In this document: positions 42,031 to 50,140 of the stretch, in pieces
Layout of the letters: each line of letters starts with the position of its first letter
How positions within the stretch are numbered: the stretch's first letter is position 1
Origin: Spirosoma utsteinense
Lineage (GTDB): Bacteria; Bacteroidota; Bacteroidia; Cytophagales; Spirosomataceae
Assembly: GCF_014282275.1 (NCBI RefSeq)
Contig: NZ_VFIA01000029.1
Span: 1-64,000, forward strand
DNA: 64,000 nucleotides
Direction: 5' to 3'
The notes under the pieces: generated by a model
The model's input: only the letters and a program-made list of their open reading frames with translations
Databases searched by the model: none
Told to the model about the DNA's origin: nothing
Made by a program: the position numbers and the translations under genes

Positions 42031-42405
42031 TTATCCACTCGTTTCGTCCAGCAAGCTTAGTGCCAGGCATACAGTCTTAATAATTTCTTTTAATGCCGTT
42101 GGCGTTACGGCAGCAATCTTGCCTATTATTCGTGTGTTTCTGATCGTGTGCAGTTTGTTACACCGTACAGCACTGCGAGCCGGTAATGAAACAGTTGTCA
42201 TTTCATCCGTTAGCACAATCTCGAATAATTCAGATCTTATTCTAGACGTGATAGGAAGAATCAGCAAATCGTTATCCAACGCATTGGAATTAGCATTACT
42301 GACAATGATAACAGGACGAATTTTTGATTTGGCGGGCTTATCGGACAAGGGGTAATCAGCCCATACAATTTCGCCCTGTGTATACTCAGGGGTTTTGCTT
42401 AGCAT
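42031..42405 (-). CDS. MazF/PemK-type toxin
   Basis: The start is taken at the ATG at 42405 (124 residues), overlapping the end of the antitoxin gene by 20 bp. The MazF fold is visible in GEIVWADYPLSDKPAKSKIRPVIIVS, then LLILPITSRIRS and the basic RCNKLHTIRNTRIIGKI segment. MazF toxins are sequence-specific mRNA endoribonucleases. The pair is co-oriented with and just downstream of the amino-acid permease gene. Confidence 0.88.
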   Translation of the reverse strand: MLSKTPEYTQGEIVWADYPLSDKPAKSKIRPVIIVSNANSNALDNDLLILPITSRIRSELFEIVLTDEMTTVSLPARSAVRCNKLHTIRNTRIIGKIAAVTPTALKEIIKTVCLALSLLDETSG

Positions 42406-42637
42406 AGAATTCGTCCCAGATGTCGTTCTCGGGGGCCTCCCAATCGTCTCGAAGTACTTCCTCGGCAAGTTTCAGCCAGCCAGTTTTCTGCCCATCATTA
42501 GCGGATGATTCAGGTACTGACACAGCATTCGGATCTGTTGACTTCACCGTTAATTCGTCAAGAAACTTATTATCCCGAAGCCAATCCATAAGCGTTTCCA
42601 GCTTGTGCCTGTCCTCTACTTCAATTGTAATTTTCAT
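42386..42637 (-). CDS. Antitoxin-like partner of the MazF toxin
   Basis: This 83-residue acidic protein begins MKITIEVEDRHKLETLMDWL and ends with a Trp/Asp-rich tail (LRDDWEAPENDIWDEFYAKQNP). That tail type is common in antitoxins that occupy the MazF RNA-binding groove. No classical AbrB-like DNA-binding fold is obvious. It begins 24 bp after the permease stop codon. Confidence 0.72.
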   Translation of the reverse strand: MKITIEVEDRHKLETLMDWLRDNKFLDELTVKSTDPNAVSVPESSANDGQKTGWLKLAEEVLRDDWEAPENDIWDEFYAKQNP

Positions 42638-42661
42638 AGCTTCCCGGTTTCCCTCATAACA

Positions 42662-44347
42662 TCAATCAACGTTCACAACGTTCTCGCGACCAGCCAGTTT
42701 ACTTTTTCTGAAGCCGTACGAGAAGTAGATCACCAGGCCGATCACCAGCCAGATGCCAAAAATTTGCCAGTTGCTGGCCCCCAACTCAGTCATCAGGTAC
42801 AGGTTTGTCAGCACTCCGATTACGGGCAGTAACGAGAAGTTATACCGGAATCCCTGCACCGCCAGTATGATCCAGACCCCCCAGAATACGGCCAGCAGTG
42901 GTTTACTCTCCAGGGTCTGGATCAGGTGGCCGGTTGTCAGGGCATAACCCATTACGGCCAGTAGCACGACACCAATGATGTATTTGCCATTGATATAGGG
43001 CACCTTAAACTTCGACTGCGCAGTCAATCCCTTGGCATCCAGAAACAGAATACCGGCACAGACGAGGATAAAAGCGAAGAACGTGCCGACACTGGTGAGA
43101 TCGACAAAGAATTTCAGATCCATGAACAGCGACGGAATAGCGACCAGAAAGCCTGTAACAATGGTCGCAAATGAAGGCGTTTTGTATTTGGGGTGAATGG
43201 TGGAGAACCGTTTCCACAGGAGACCATCGCGGCTCATGGTCATCCAGATACGGGGCTGGCCTAACTGATATACCAACAGAGCACTGGTAATGGCCACTAC
43301 GGCACTCACCGAAATAACGCCCGCGACAAAGTCCAGATTTACTTTCTGAAACACATAAGCTAGTGGATCACTGACGCCCAGCTCTTTGTAGTTGACCATA
43401 CCCGTCAGTACCAGTGTAATCATCACGTATAACACCGTGCAGATAGCCAGACAGTACAACATAGCACGGGGTAAGTCGCGCTGAGGGTTCTTGCACTCTT
43501 CGGCGGTGGTTGATATTGAGTCGAAACCGATGAACGCGAAGAACACCGACGCTACGCCACTCAGCACCCCCGACACGCCATTTGGTGCAAACGGCGACCA
43601 GTTTGCCGGTTTTACGTAGAACGCACCGACACCGATGACCAGGGCAATAACGGCCAGTTTAAGGACAACCAGTATGTTACTTGCCGTACGAGACTCCTTA
43701 ATGCCGATGTACACCAACGCGGTAATAAGTACGGTAATGGCTCCGGCGGGCAGGTTGGCAATTATGTGCAGATCGCCGATCAAAGGTGCGTTGGCATACG
43801 CATCGGCCAGCAGTCGTGTATTTTCGGGTAAGGTGTCGAGGGCTGCACCCGACTGTTTCGTTTGCTCAACAAGCGCAAAGGCGCGGGAAGCCGAGCCATA
43901 GTCGGTGGCAAAATACTTGGGGAAAGTAATTCCGAAGCCACTCAGCATAGACGTGAAATATTCGGACCAGGAAATGGCAACGACCATATTACTGACGGCA
44001 TACTCCAGAATGAGTGCCCAGCCAATGACCCATGCGAAGATCTCTCCAAAGGCCACATACGCATAGGTATAGGCACTACCGCTCACAGGCACCGTACTGG
44101 CAAACTGAGCATAACTTAAGGCCGTAAACACGCAGGCAATGGCGGTAAAAACAAACAGGAGCGATACAGCCGGCCCACCGTTATAACTGGCCAGACCGAT
44201 GGTACTGAAAATCCCGGCCCCTATAATGGCGGCAATACCAAACGAAGTCAGGTCGCGAACGCCCAGCGTTTTAACAAGCTTACTGGATTCGCCTTCGGCG
44301 GCATCACTCAGAATTTGCGTTACGGTCTTTTTACGAAAGAGGGACAT
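42662..44347 (-). CDS. APC-family amino-acid permease
   Basis: The start is taken at the ATG at 44347 (561 residues); the frame extends to 44383. About 12-14 membrane helices with APC-superfamily landmarks: FGIAAIIGAGIFSTIG near residue 35, AYTYAYVAFGEIFAWVIGW, and FFAFIGFDSISTTAEECKNPQRDLP. The last motif is typical of the cationic amino-acid transporter (CAT/YfnA) group. It imports an amino acid across the inner membrane; specificity is inferred only. Confidence 0.92.
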   Translation of the reverse strand: MSLFRKKTVTQILSDAAEGESSKLVKTLGVRDLTSFGIAAIIGAGIFSTIGLASYNGGPAVSLLFVFTAIACVFTALSYAQFASTVPVSGSAYTYAYVAFGEIFAWVIGWALILEYAVSNMVVAISWSEYFTSMLSGFGITFPKYFATDYGSASRAFALVEQTKQSGAALDTLPENTRLLADAYANAPLIGDLHIIANLPAGAITVLITALVYIGIKESRTASNILVVLKLAVIALVIGVGAFYVKPANWSPFAPNGVSGVLSGVASVFFAFIGFDSISTTAEECKNPQRDLPRAMLYCLAICTVLYVMITLVLTGMVNYKELGVSDPLAYVFQKVNLDFVAGVISVSAVVAITSALLVYQLGQPRIWMTMSRDGLLWKRFSTIHPKYKTPSFATIVTGFLVAIPSLFMDLKFFVDLTSVGTFFAFILVCAGILFLDAKGLTAQSKFKVPYINGKYIIGVVLLAVMGYALTTGHLIQTLESKPLLAVFWGVWIILAVQGFRYNFSLLPVIGVLTNLYLMTELGASNWQIFGIWLVIGLVIYFSYGFRKSKLAGRENVVNVD

Positions 44348-44580
44348 GGGTAAAAACGGGGGTAAGAGATGAAGAGGGAGCAACCGCCGGGAACGAACTG
44401 CTCAACAGGAATATTCCGACAAATTAGGGCCAGACGAGCGTTAAACCGCTAAAAATAGGGATACTTTCCGGTTTTTTGTACGTTACTTGTGCATTCACAC
44501 CCCCGACCGGACGTTAAGTAGCAAACCATCGATCCCGTTCGTTACACAAGAACCGGTCTACAGTATTACTCGTTTTATCT

Positions 44581-45540
44581 ATGTCTATCCGGGTTCAGAA
44601 CCTGACTAAAGAATATGGTGGCTCGTCGGGCCGAAAGTCCAGCGGCCAATCGTCGGACCGCGCGGTTCAAAAAGCCGTCGACCATATTTCATTGACCGTG
44701 CAGCCTGGCGAGATTGTCGGCTTCCTGGGCCCCAATGGTGCAGGGAAGTCGACGACCATGAAAATAACTACGGGTTACCTCCCCCCTACTGATGGCACGG
44801 TGGAAGTTAACGGGTTCGACATTCTGACCCACCCGATGGACGTGCGCCGGAGTGTTGGTTACCTGCCCGAACACAACCCGCTGTACCTGGACCTGTATGT
44901 GAAAGAATACCTGCGCTTTGCGGGGTCACTGCATGGGATTAAAAGCCGTGAGCTGAGCCAGCGTATCACCGACATGATCGAGCTGGTCGGTCTGGGGCGC
45001 GAACAGCATAAACGCATCGGGCAACTCTCCAAAGGGTACCGCCAACGTGTAGGCCTGGCCCAGGCACTGCTGCACAACCCACCCGTTCTGATTCTGGACG
45101 AACCTACTACCGGACTTGACCCCAATCAATTAGCCGAAATCAGACAGGTGATCCGGAACGTCGGCCGGGACAAAACGGTACTCTTCTCCACACACATCAT
45201 GCAGGAAGTTGAAGCTATCTGCGACCGTGTCGTTATTATCAACCGGGGCCGTATCGTTGCCGATGGGCCGTTGAGCCAGTTGCGAAGTGCGTCAGCAGGG
45301 GCTATCGTTGTCGTAGCCGAGTTCGAGGGTGCCCTGCCAAATCCGGAACTGCTCACGAGCGTACCGGGTGTGGAACAGGTAGAACCCCTGGAACACGGCC
45401 AGTACCGTATTACGGCCGGGACTGATATTGATTTGCGGGGCGCCATCTTTCGCCTTGCCGCCGACCATAACCTCACTCTCGTGGGCCTGCGTCAACAGGA
45501 AAACTCACTGGAAACCATTTTCAAAGAGTTGACAAAGTGA
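44581..45540 (+). CDS. gldA: ABC transporter ATPase, GldA-like
   Basis: The 319-residue ATPase has Walker A GPNGAGKST, signature LSKGYRQR, Walker B LILDEPTTGLD and H-loop STHIMQEVE, with a C-terminal extension ending LRQQENSLETIFKELTK. In Bacteroidota this length and tail match GldA, the ATPase of the GldAFG transporter linked to gliding motility. gldF and gldG are not adjacent, as is usual when gldA stands alone. The symbol is probable, not certain, because related ABC-2 ATPases are similar. Confidence 0.85.
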   Translation: MSIRVQNLTKEYGGSSGRKSSGQSSDRAVQKAVDHISLTVQPGEIVGFLGPNGAGKSTTMKITTGYLPPTDGTVEVNGFDILTHPMDVRRSVGYLPEHNPLYLDLYVKEYLRFAGSLHGIKSRELSQRITDMIELVGLGREQHKRIGQLSKGYRQRVGLAQALLHNPPVLILDEPTTGLDPNQLAEIRQVIRNVGRDKTVLFSTHIMQEVEAICDRVVIINRGRIVADGPLSQLRSASAGAIVVVAEFEGALPNPELLTSVPGVEQVEPLEHGQYRITAGTDIDLRGAIFRLAADHNLTLVGLRQQENSLETIFKELTK

Positions 45541-45655
45541 TGCCGCCAGACAAGTGATCCCGCATCCTGTCCCTTGAGAAAAAGTCTATAGTCAAGCCTA
45601 ATAGATGGCGATGTTAACAGCCTATAACGTAAAAAATGTCTGCTAATGGGATTAC

Positions 45656-45746
45656 TGGCAGGACGGGCGTATCCTGGACGGCCACGTCCGGGTGTGAAAT
45701 GGCGAATCACCCGGACGTGGCCGTCCAGGATACGCCCGTCCTGCCA
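45656..45746. repeat. Long perfect palindrome, 39-bp arms
   Basis: Bases 45656-45694 are exactly complementary to 45708-45746 across a 13-base loop. The outer ends begin TGGCAGGACGGG, sharing the TGGCAGG core with the palindrome at 2186-2282. It is located between convergent genes. Confidence 0.85.
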
Positions 45747-45863
45747 AACCCCTCGATTGGATAATATTCGGACCAACGTAAAATCCAGGACAGGTTCAGT
45801 AACACAGCGAACACGCTGGGGGATCGCCCGTCCGGCTGCGTTACATAGCCTGAATTTAAACGC

Positions 45864-45893
45864 AGAACGGCGAGACACATGTCTCGCCGTTCT
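45864..45893. terminator. Short palindrome, possible terminator
   Basis: AGAACGGCGAGACA pairs with TGTCTCGCCGTTCT around two bases. It lies about 25 bp 3' of the DUF4136 stop codon. There is no T-run, so termination is only possible. Confidence 0.5.
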
Positions 45894-45918
45894 GGATGAA
45901 AGAGGGTATATGTTCGCC

Positions 45919-46452
45919 TTAGCGCGCAGTTGCCATCAACGGGTACTGGTCAAATATGGATCGGACAATGCCTTTGAAATAGTTATTCTTGAAGTTCTGG
46001 TTTCGCAGCATCTTGGATGCGTAGCCCTTCCAGATCACCTGGTACGATTCGGCATCGATGAGCGAGATCATCAGGGTACCTTCGTCAAGGTTATAATCAA
46101 TGCGTTTGTAAGTTGCCTCGTCATCCTCGCGAACGACCCAGTCTTTGATAACAGGCTGCTGATAGCCCCGGAAACGCAGATCGGAGCGGAAGATATTGTA
46201 AGAGATCAGTAGGTTGGGAGAACGGTTACTTACTTTGTAACCCCGAGCTTCCATCTGATGCCGGATGGCGTCCTGAATGTCGGAACAAAGCAAGGTAGAA
46301 TCAACAAATTCGCACTCCAGGAAATTAAAGGATTCGTAGTTTTTGAAATGGCCTTCATAGCTATAATCATGCTCTACAAATAACCGGCTGGGCGAGCAGC
46401 TCGCCATACCGATAACGGCCAGCGTAAACAGAATTCCGACAAATGTTTTCAT
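45919..46452 (-). CDS. DUF4136 lipoprotein
   Basis: The start is taken at the ATG at 46452 (177 residues), giving a lipoprotein signal (FVGILFTLAVIGMASC). The body has the DUF4136 layout: YKNY-like FKNYESFNFLE, IQDAIRHQMEARGYKVSNRSPNLLISY, and GTLMISLIDAESYQVIWKGYASK. The family is of unknown function and envelope-associated. It follows aroB on the same strand by 130 bp. Confidence 0.82.
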   Translation of the reverse strand: MKTFVGILFTLAVIGMASCSPSRLFVEHDYSYEGHFKNYESFNFLECEFVDSTLLCSDIQDAIRHQMEARGYKVSNRSPNLLISYNIFRSDLRFRGYQQPVIKDWVVREDDEATYKRIDYNLDEGTLMISLIDAESYQVIWKGYASKMLRNQNFKNNYFKGIVRSIFDQYPLMATAR

Positions 46453-46582
46453 GCTGTACTTTGTAAAGGTTTTGCTACACTTATGTCTGTTTATAATTGA
46501 TGATGGTTTGTACTGGTCGAACTCAAAGTTAATCGTAAATGTTTGGCAAACAATGGTGTAATACCAAATTTTAATACTATGG

Positions 46583-47611
46583 TTATCCATTGTAATAAGC
46601 CAGTGCCCGACGCATTTCAGCCGTTGTAACGGGCACGTCGAAGGCGCAATGGCCTGGTCCATCGAGTAACGACATACGCACTTCCCGACCCCTGTTTTTC
46701 TTATCCTGCAAGGTCAGCGCCAGCACGGGCTCAACGTCGGCTTCTGTTAGTCGTGCATTTCCATATACGGCAAACACATACTCTTCGATTTGCGTCAGCA
46801 AAACTTCGTCGATCATTTTTTTCTCATGCGCAATAAACGCTTCCGTCACCATACCAACGGCAATGGCTTCGCCGTGCAGTAACCGCTTGCGGGGCTGCGA
46901 TAGAAAATGCGTTTCAACGGCATGGCCCAGCGTATGACCAAAGTTTAGAATCTTGCGCAGGCCCTTCTCCGTTGGGTCCTGGGCCACTATATTTTGTTTG
47001 ATGGCTACTGAGTGGGCCACCAGTGCCGACCAGTCCTGCTCGTCGGGGTCGCGCCGACGGATCTGCTCCCACATGGCCGCATCGGCAATCAGACAGTGCT
47101 TGATTATCTCCGCAAAACCCGACCGGAGTTCGCGTTCAGACAGCGTGGTCAAAAATGCGGGGTCGACCAATACTGCATTGGGTTGCTGAAATACGCCGAT
47201 GTGATTCTTCAAGCCATTGAAGTCAACCCCTAGTTTGCCACCCACACTGGCATCGACCTGCGAGAGGAGGGTGGTAGGCAGCTGCGCAAACGCGATGCCC
47301 CGCTTGTAGGTAGCTGCGCAAAAGCCGCCCATATCGCCAATAACCCCACCACCCAGATTCAGCACCAGCGCGTGTCGATCGAAATTGGCCCGTGTCAGCG
47401 CATCCCAGATCAATTCGCACGTAGCCAAATGCTTCTGCTCTTCGCCCGCCTTGATCCGAACGAGCGTATGCTTCGGTAGCAGCCCTTTTATTTCGGGATA
47501 ACAAAATTTAAAGGTATGGTTATCGACAATGACGGCAACAGCCGAAAAATCATTGGAATCGAGGAAAGCAGGCAGGCTTTCGGCAAGGGGAGCAATCGTT
47601 ACAGTTGACAT
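46583..47611 (-). CDS. aroB: 3-dehydroquinate synthase
   Basis: It cyclises DAHP to 3-dehydroquinate in the shikimate pathway using NAD and Zn. The start chosen at 47611 gives 342 residues, normal for AroB. Landmarks are the glycine-rich LNLGGGVIGDMGGFCAATYKRG, QLPTTLLSQVDASVGGKLGVDF, and the zinc-ligand region LNFGHTLGHAVE with LLHGEAIAVGM. It is divergent from the MFS gene, with about 115 bp between starts. Confidence 0.96.
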   Translation of the reverse strand: MSTVTIAPLAESLPAFLDSNDFSAVAVIVDNHTFKFCYPEIKGLLPKHTLVRIKAGEEQKHLATCELIWDALTRANFDRHALVLNLGGGVIGDMGGFCAATYKRGIAFAQLPTTLLSQVDASVGGKLGVDFNGLKNHIGVFQQPNAVLVDPAFLTTLSERELRSGFAEIIKHCLIADAAMWEQIRRRDPDEQDWSALVAHSVAIKQNIVAQDPTEKGLRKILNFGHTLGHAVETHFLSQPRKRLLHGEAIAVGMVTEAFIAHEKKMIDEVLLTQIEEYVFAVYGNARLTEADVEPVLALTLQDKKNRGREVRMSLLDGPGHCAFDVPVTTAEMRRALAYYNG

Positions 47612-47725
47612 GCCGTAAAAATACATCGACGGCGAGTGGCTACGACGGGACCCAACTTATTTTTTCAGACAGCCCGACTATTTAGCCATCGGTTTTTACC
47701 TTCACACTCCCCTAACCACCTGTCA

Positions 47726-48970
47726 ATGACCGTTCGCTACCGTGTCCTCACCGGTTTGTTCCTCCTCTCGACCATCACCTACCTCGACCGCGTCTGTATG
47801 AACGTCGTCAGTAAGTATGTCAAAGCCGATCTCCACCTCGACAACCAGCAGTTTGGCTGGATTCTGGGTGCTTTTTCGTTAGCCTATGCCTTGTTCGAAA
47901 TTCCGACGGGGGCGCTCGGCGACCGTCTGGGGCCGCGCCGGGTGCTGACCCGGGTTGTGCTCTGGTGGTCGGGGTTCACGATGCTTACCGGTACCGCCTT
48001 CAATTTTCTTTATCTGCTGATCGTACGGTTTCTCTTCGGCATGGGGGAAGCAGGCGCTTATCCTAATGCATCCATCGCTATTGCCCGCTGGTTTCCCGCT
48101 GTGGAGGTCGGCAGGGCGCAGTCGGTCATCTGGGCCGCCGGTCGGCTCGGTGGTGCCTTAACGCCCTTGCTGGTGATTCCACTAGTACACTGGGCGGGCT
48201 GGCGGTGGGCGTTTGCTGTACTGGGATTGGTGGGTGTGGTATGGGCCGTTGGCTGGTATAGCTGGTTCCGTGATGAACCAACAGAAAAGGCTGGGGTTAG
48301 CGCGGCCGAACTGGAGGTAATTGAAACGGGACGTAACATCCGGCCAACTGATCACCGGATTCCCTGGCAAACCATACTGCGCAACCCCGACCTGTGGGCG
48401 CTCATGCTTATGTGTCACCTGTTTTTCTATGGCTCGTATTTCTTCACTAACTGGTCGTCTGTTTACTTTCAGGAAGGGCGCGGTATGAGCGAAGACGATT
48501 CGAAGAACTTTATCTCACTGTCTTACTTCCTGGGTGCCATCGGCTGTCTGGTTGGCGGTCTGCTCAGCGACGCACTGAGCAAACGCTACGGGCTAAAAAT
48601 CGGTCGGCGGGCGGTTGGCATGGGTGGCCTGGGCCTGTCGAGTGTCTTTTTTCTGCTGGCCGGACTTGCTACCGATAACCAGACGGCGGGTTACCTGCTG
48701 GCTACCTGCGTACTCATGAAAGACCTGGCATTGCCGGTTGCGTTTGCGGTATGTATCGATATTGGCCAGCGCAACGCCGGGGCGGTAACGGGTTCCATGA
48801 ACTTTGCCGGTCAGCTGGGTGGCTTTTTCATCACGATCCTGTTCGGGATGATTGTCGAGCAGACCAAAAATTTCAATTACCCGCTTTTCCTGATTGCTGG
48901 CTGCCTGTTCGTCAGCGCATTGCTGTGGCTGAAAATTGACCCGACCAAGCCCGTAACTGTCCGCGAATAG
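47726..48970 (+). CDS. MFS transporter, anion:cation symporter type
   Basis: The start is taken at the ATG at 47726 (414 residues); the frame extends upstream to 47636 with residues unlike a membrane start. Twelve helices with ACS-type landmarks: TYLDRVCMNVVSKYV in helix 1, the loop motif GALGDRLGPRRVL, and GMGEAGAYPNASIAIARWFP. This group carries organic anions such as hexuronates, galactonate or phthalate. The substrate is not assignable. Confidence 0.9.
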   Translation: MTVRYRVLTGLFLLSTITYLDRVCMNVVSKYVKADLHLDNQQFGWILGAFSLAYALFEIPTGALGDRLGPRRVLTRVVLWWSGFTMLTGTAFNFLYLLIVRFLFGMGEAGAYPNASIAIARWFPAVEVGRAQSVIWAAGRLGGALTPLLVIPLVHWAGWRWAFAVLGLVGVVWAVGWYSWFRDEPTEKAGVSAAELEVIETGRNIRPTDHRIPWQTILRNPDLWALMLMCHLFFYGSYFFTNWSSVYFQEGRGMSEDDSKNFISLSYFLGAIGCLVGGLLSDALSKRYGLKIGRRAVGMGGLGLSSVFFLLAGLATDNQTAGYLLATCVLMKDLALPVAFAVCIDIGQRNAGAVTGSMNFAGQLGGFFITILFGMIVEQTKNFNYPLFLIAGCLFVSALLWLKIDPTKPVTVRE

Positions 48971-49105
48971 CCCTTTATCTATCAACCTGATGAGGCCACT
49001 TCCTATTTATTTAGATTAATTATTCCTTTTGATAAACTAAAGCCTATAGGTTAAGTTGGTTTAATAACATTACGAGTTATCTCAAACCAACAAACCCCCA
49101 AGGCC

Positions 49106-50014
49106 ATGATTTTAAAAATGGATCAGTTGCCCATCGAGTTGCCTAAACCAACAAACCCTTCGCCCAACGACGCTGCTGCTGTCCAGGAGCTACTGGGTGG
49201 TAAGTTTGGGGAAATGTCGACGCTGATGAACTACACGATGCAGTCGTTCAACTTTCGGGGACGCAAGAAACTTCGCCCTTTCTATGACCTGATCTGCAGC
49301 ATTGCCGGTGAAGAGTATGGTCACATTGAAGTGGTATCTTATACAACCAATTTACTGCTGACGGGCGTTAGCAAGCGGGGTATGGACCCAACGACAACGC
49401 CCCTGGCAAACGGTGTCGATGCCCGTAATACGAGCCATTTTATTGCCAGTGGCCAGAGTGCGTTACCCATGGATTCGATGGGCCGGTTCTGGAGTGGCGA
49501 GAACGTTTTCAGCAGCGGTAACCTTAAACTTGACCTGTTACATAACTTCTTCCTGGAGTGTGGCGCACGTGCTAATAAAATGCGGGTCTACGAAATGGTC
49601 GACGATCCCACCGCCCGGACTATGGTTGGTTACCTGCTCGTACGCGGTGGCCTGCACGTAGTAGCCTATGCTAAAGCGCTGGAAAAGCTAACCGGTGTAG
49701 AGGTAACCAAACTGCTACCTATCCCCGACCTGAGCAACGCTGCCTTCCCCGAAGCGATGAAGTTTATGGAGCAGAAACTCCACCTTCAGTTGTATACCTT
49801 CAGCCAGAGTGATTATAAGCAGGCTGGTCTGATCTGGAACGGGCCTCACCCGGAAGATGGACAGGAGTGTGTTGTCATCGAAGGTGCCATTCCCGGCCAT
49901 ACGCCCCCCGACCTTGAAGAAGAGCCTCAACTGAACGCTCCTGGTGCCGATGATTTTGACCCTCAAATGTTTGCCGATATGGCGAAGAAAATGGGGATTA
50001 AGTACGAGTACTAA
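49106..50014 (+). CDS. Manganese catalase
   Basis: This non-haem catalase converts hydrogen peroxide to water and oxygen with a di-manganese centre. The 302-residue protein retains all five expected metal ligands: Glu36 (KFGEMST), Glu70 and His73 (GEEYGHIE), Glu151 (FFLECGAR) and His184 (GGLHVVAYA), with spacing as in known enzymes. The C-terminus is acidic. A palindrome with 48-bp arms starts two bases after the stop codon. Confidence 0.95.
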   Translation: MILKMDQLPIELPKPTNPSPNDAAAVQELLGGKFGEMSTLMNYTMQSFNFRGRKKLRPFYDLICSIAGEEYGHIEVVSYTTNLLLTGVSKRGMDPTTTPLANGVDARNTSHFIASGQSALPMDSMGRFWSGENVFSSGNLKLDLLHNFFLECGARANKMRVYEMVDDPTARTMVGYLLVRGGLHVVAYAKALEKLTGVEVTKLLPIPDLSNAAFPEAMKFMEQKLHLQLYTFSQSDYKQAGLIWNGPHPEDGQECVVIEGAIPGHTPPDLEEEPQLNAPGADDFDPQMFADMAKKMGIKYEY

Positions 50015-50015
50015 G

Positions 50016-50122
50016 AAAGAGTCATAAGTCGTAAAAGTCGAAGAGTCGTAAGGGGCTGACGCGCGTGTTGCTTTCGCGTCAGCCCCTTACGACTCTTCGA
50101 CTTTTACGACTTATGACTCTTT
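50016..50122. repeat. Very long perfect palindrome, 48-bp arms
   Basis: Bases 50016-50063 are exactly complementary to 50075-50122 with an 11-base loop. Each arm is built of AAGTCGTAA- and AGTCGTAAG-like words plus GGGGCTGACGCG. It starts right after the Mn-catalase stop and ends 18 bp before the convergent aminotransferase stop, so it may serve as a shared terminator. Confidence 0.88.
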
Positions 50123-50140
50123 TTACGACTTACGACTGTT

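Larger units (their letters stand above)
45541..45918. other. Convergent intergenic region with two palindromes
   Basis: This gap between gldA and the DUF4136 gene holds no supported gene. It contains the 39-bp-arm palindrome at 45656-45746 and the small palindrome at 45864-45893. Confidence 0.6.
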
